DNA of 64,000 nucleotides from Loripinus fragilis (taxonomy: Eukaryota; Mollusca; Bivalvia; Lucinida; Lucinidae). The stretch is from NCBI GenBank assembly GCA_964019695.1, contig OZ026525.1, positions 72,036,260-72,100,259 of the forward strand. Direction: 5' to 3'. Below the pieces are notes generated by a model. The model was not told the DNA's origin and ran no database searches. It worked only from the letters and a program-made list of their open reading frames with translations. Made by a program: the position numbers and the translations under genes. Shown here in pieces: positions 61,574 to 64,000 of the stretch (position 1 is the first letter of the stretch; each line of letters begins with the position of its first letter).

Positions 61574-63850
61574 GTAAGTCAGTCCAATCCTTTAGATTAA
61601 TTATGTTTCCCTGACATCTGTCTGTCTGTCCGTCTGCCAGGAACTGTACCCCTTTGGCCATTGATCAGATTTGATTAATTCTTGGTTTAATTAGTAATTT
61701 CCTGAGATTTTACATCCTGTATTACTTTCGTCAACATGATTGGCACTTTACCATGTATAGTCTGGCTACAATTACTGATCAATTCAAAATTAATGGCTGG
61801 ATGTGAAGAGAAATAGTGCCCTTTCACCTAATAAACAGTCAATCTCAAGTGGGCGACCCAGGGCCCAAGGACCCACTGGTTAAAACAACTAGACTAATGC
61901 TATCCAGGACTGTGGACATATTGGGAGTTTATTTTCAGTACCCACATCATAATTTTATATGAAAAATAAAACTATAGAAATTATATATAGGATAATTAAT
62001 TATTCGGTCAGAAATTTATCAAAATCGAACTCTATATATTTGGTTATCAGGAGTGAGGAGCAATGTTATCATTACTTCTTATTAACCATACATGAAGAAT
62101 TTGGCAAACAATGTTGATGTGACCCAGAATTCTCATTAACTCAACATTTGGATTATTTTACTCCAGCTTTTTGATTCTGACTCCAAGATTTTCAAAAGTC
62201 ACAAAAGAGAAGTATGGTAAAACTCTAAGCTTTTACGATAGACAGCACTTTTACTCTTATTTTCAAAATCCTAGTGAGAAATCTGTGACGCTGATGAGTT
62301 CTGTCACATCTCACAAGGGTCTGTTTAACCAGGATGAAACAAATTTTTGGGGCAGATACAATTTACAGTACAGCCCCTTTATAACTTGCCTCATTATAGT
62401 ACAGATTTAGATAGAATACAGACATCTTGTGGCTCCCATTTTTTTTACCATGAAATACAAAAGAATTATAGTAAAATGACCATGAATGGTCATTTTTACT
62501 ATAATTCCTTTGTAAAATTGCCCTTAATAACATGATTCACTTATAACACGGTCTATTCCTATCTATAGACTCCAAATGTAGTGTTATAAAACTTGAAAAT
62601 GTAGACTGTGAAAGTGCATAATAATCTGACCCGTCCAAAATTTATTTAAATAAATTTTGATGGCAGACTATTAGTTGAGAATGGCATGATATTACTTAAG
62701 ACGTTTACTGTTCTTTTCTTCACAATGATTATGTCTCTAAATTTTCAGATTTTAATCTAGAAGAGGTTGATTCCTTCATTTCAAAGGTGCCATTCTCCAT
62801 GTCATCAGATTTGGAGCCCAATCGAGAGACTGGAACCAGCAAAAAAGTCCCTGACCAATCAGTACACACCAGTAAGACTGTTGCTAAGGAAGTCAGGTTT
62901 AAACCAATCACAGAGGAGGAAAATGGCACAAATGACACTGTTGCCTGGCAACAAAGTGCCAGACCTAAAAGTCAGAGCCCCACTCCTAGGGCATCACCCA
63001 CACTGCATTTTTACTCAGGAAATCCAAGTGTTGAGAAAGTGAAAGGAGTTCTTCACATTTACAAAGATAAGTAAGTTCACTGCTGTTTTAACCCTTAAAG
63101 CGACAATCATGACTGCAACAGACAACAAATTTTGGGACATCTTCCCTAATATTCGAACAAATTAAGGTATGATATTTCATGAGAATTGTCCGCCAGCAGA
63201 CAATTCTCATGAAATATCATGCCTTATATGTTATTTTTGAAAAAGCGGCAAAATTTGAAACTGTCGTCTGCTGCAAATTGTAGGTGGCGCTGTATGGGTT
63301 AACCTTTACCATATTAAACTAAGATACATGTAATATATTTGGGTTATGACCCTTTGAAATTGATAAATACAGTAAAACCTGTGCTAAACAGCCACTCTCA
63401 AAAAGACCTAAATTGGTTTACAAGACCAGTTATCACTTAATGCAGGTCAAAAGTATTGCATTTATTAAGCTTTCATTTGTCATTAAGATCTTTGCTATGT
63501 CCATTTTTTTAGCAGCAGTTTTACACAGGTTTTATCTTTAAAGAAGTGTAAAGCATGACAAGACATCATGCAAAGAACACGAATGATAACTCTGGAATGA
63601 TAACTCTGGATTACATATTTTTGGAGTTATGGCCCTTTGAAAAGTGAAACTAGTAGATCTGGCATTCTGCATGTTTGACACACAAGCTAATGTGTCATGC
63701 GGTATCTTATGTTTCACCATTTTCTTTTTTATATTTCAGTCACCCGACAAGTCTATGTGAGGGAACAGAGAGGAGTGAGCTGATATGTATGTTGGCAGTA
63801 CCTGCAAGGTTTACCATTCATGATCTGCTGACATTCAATGGACCCTGCTT
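61409..63850 (+). CDS. BRAP: BRCA1-associated protein (IMP), three internal exons, gene continues to the right
   Basis: Exons 61409-61573, 62749-63070 and 63740-63850 have AG/GT borders and compatible phases. Together they encode 199 residues. Seen: an N-terminal region with ADYRGYRKLCDIVIETYNTE, a Ser/Thr/Pro-rich linker (VHTSKTVAKEVRFKPITEE), then the start of the BRAP2 domain: LHFYSGNPSVEKVKGVLHIY, HPTSLCEGTERSELICMLAV, PARFTIHDLLTFNGPC. Vertebrate BRAP has the same ISFFSGNPSVE...LYK...SAMLCILTVP layout. Known family role: RAS-responsive RING E3 ligase that limits KSR-dependent MAPK signalling and retains nuclear-localisation cargo in the cytoplasm. The RING, UBP zinc finger and coiled coil lie beyond the window. 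The start codon is upstream and not found. Confidence 0.87.
61600..62740. other. BRAP intron
   Basis: No recognised exon. A hairpin ATAGTAAAATGACCATGAA / GGTCATTTTTACTAT lies at about 62467-62503. GTCTGTCTGTCCGTCTGCC at 61617 is a simple repeat. The open frames at 62171-62535 are artefacts. Confidence 0.5.
62749..63070 (+). CDS. BRAP: BRAP exon (linker and BRAP2 domain start)
   Basis: Acceptor AATTTTCAG, donor GTAAGTTCA. FNLEEVDSFISKVPFSMSSD to HFYSGNPSVEKVKGVLHIY. Phase 1 in, 2 out. Confidence 0.9.
63091..63302. repeat. MITE family D copy in BRAP intron
   Basis: TTAACCCTTAAAGCGACAA, GAGAATTGTCCGCCAGC facing GACAATTCTC, GTCGTCTGCTG, GGCGCTGTATGGGTTAA. It begins 21 bp from the exon donor. 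Confidence 0.85.
63370..63536. repeat. MITE family E copy
   Basis: ACAGTAAAACCTGTGCTAAAC, TTAATGCAGGTCAAAAGTAT, CAGTTTTACACAGGTTTTAT. The right arm is rearranged. Confidence 0.65.
63740..63850 (+). CDS. BRAP: BRAP exon (BRAP2 domain)
   Basis: Acceptor TTATATTTCAG, donor GTAAGTCAG. HPTSLCEGTERSELICMLAV and PARFTIHDLLTFNGPC. Phase 2 in and out; the next exon lies beyond the right edge. Confidence 0.92.
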
Positions 63851-64000
63851 GTAAGTCAGTGTTGAACAACATTAGATAAAAGAGGTATTATCATCATCCT
63901 TGGAGTGGTTCAGCGATAGTTTGCGCGATTTGAGATCTAGATGAAAGTGTTTACATGGGTCAAGATTAACAAGCATTTTGAGCGTAACTTTATGAATATT

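Overview
The window is AT-rich, intron-rich animal nuclear DNA and carries no prokaryotic or organellar signature. Its genes are split into short exons with GT/AG junctions. The intergenic and intronic DNA is packed with palindromic MITEs, tRNA-derived SINEs, LINE fragments and elements with internal tandem repeats. Gene content, repeat style and the protein sequences fit a lophotrochozoan, most likely a bivalve mollusc. The species is an inference from style; I could not run a search.

Four protein-coding loci are supported. (1) Minus strand, 18426 down to 5556: a complete eight-exon SLC22-type organic cation/carnitine transporter, 553 aa, every junction in phase. (2) Plus strand, 23356-24331, with a possible last exon at 24881-25027: a DUF3504 (Crypton-derived recombinase-like, KIAA1958/ZMYM-like) protein whose catalytic half I cannot find here. 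(3) Minus strand, 47071 down to 42279: a complete three-exon QPRT, nicotinate-nucleotide pyrophosphorylase, 310 aa, for de novo NAD synthesis. (4) Plus strand, 61409 to beyond the right edge: three internal exons of BRAP (BRCA1-associated protein/IMP). The genes are in different pathways and there is no sign of coordinated function.

The remainder is mobile DNA. 1-5550 is MITEs plus a two-unit tandem element. 18.5-23 kb is MITEs, a SINE and a 2.1 kb element with 31-bp inverted ends that contains a higher-order tandem array carrying perfect GGTCAcagTGACC palindromes. 25-42 kb holds a four-level nest of elements (29798-31057), a Mutator-like non-autonomous element with iterated GTCGAC ends and a remnant zinc-finger exon (31656-32805), a hAT-like MITE inside another MITE, SINEs with exact target-site duplications and microsatellites. 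47-60.3 kb is dominated by LINE debris, one long uninterrupted LINE reverse-transcriptase ORF (56702 to 54351) and a second element with iterated ends (57848-58470).

The most unusual pattern is a set of MITE families (called A, B, C, D and K below), about 30 copies in all. They share a TTAA/CCYTTT-type end and a central palindrome around a GGACCCAGATCAG-like core; A, C and D (weakly B) also share a subterminal GTCGTCTGCTG word. They look like one modular system of piggyBac-like non-autonomous elements. Coordinates of repeats are by eye and their edges are approximate unless a target-site duplication is quoted.
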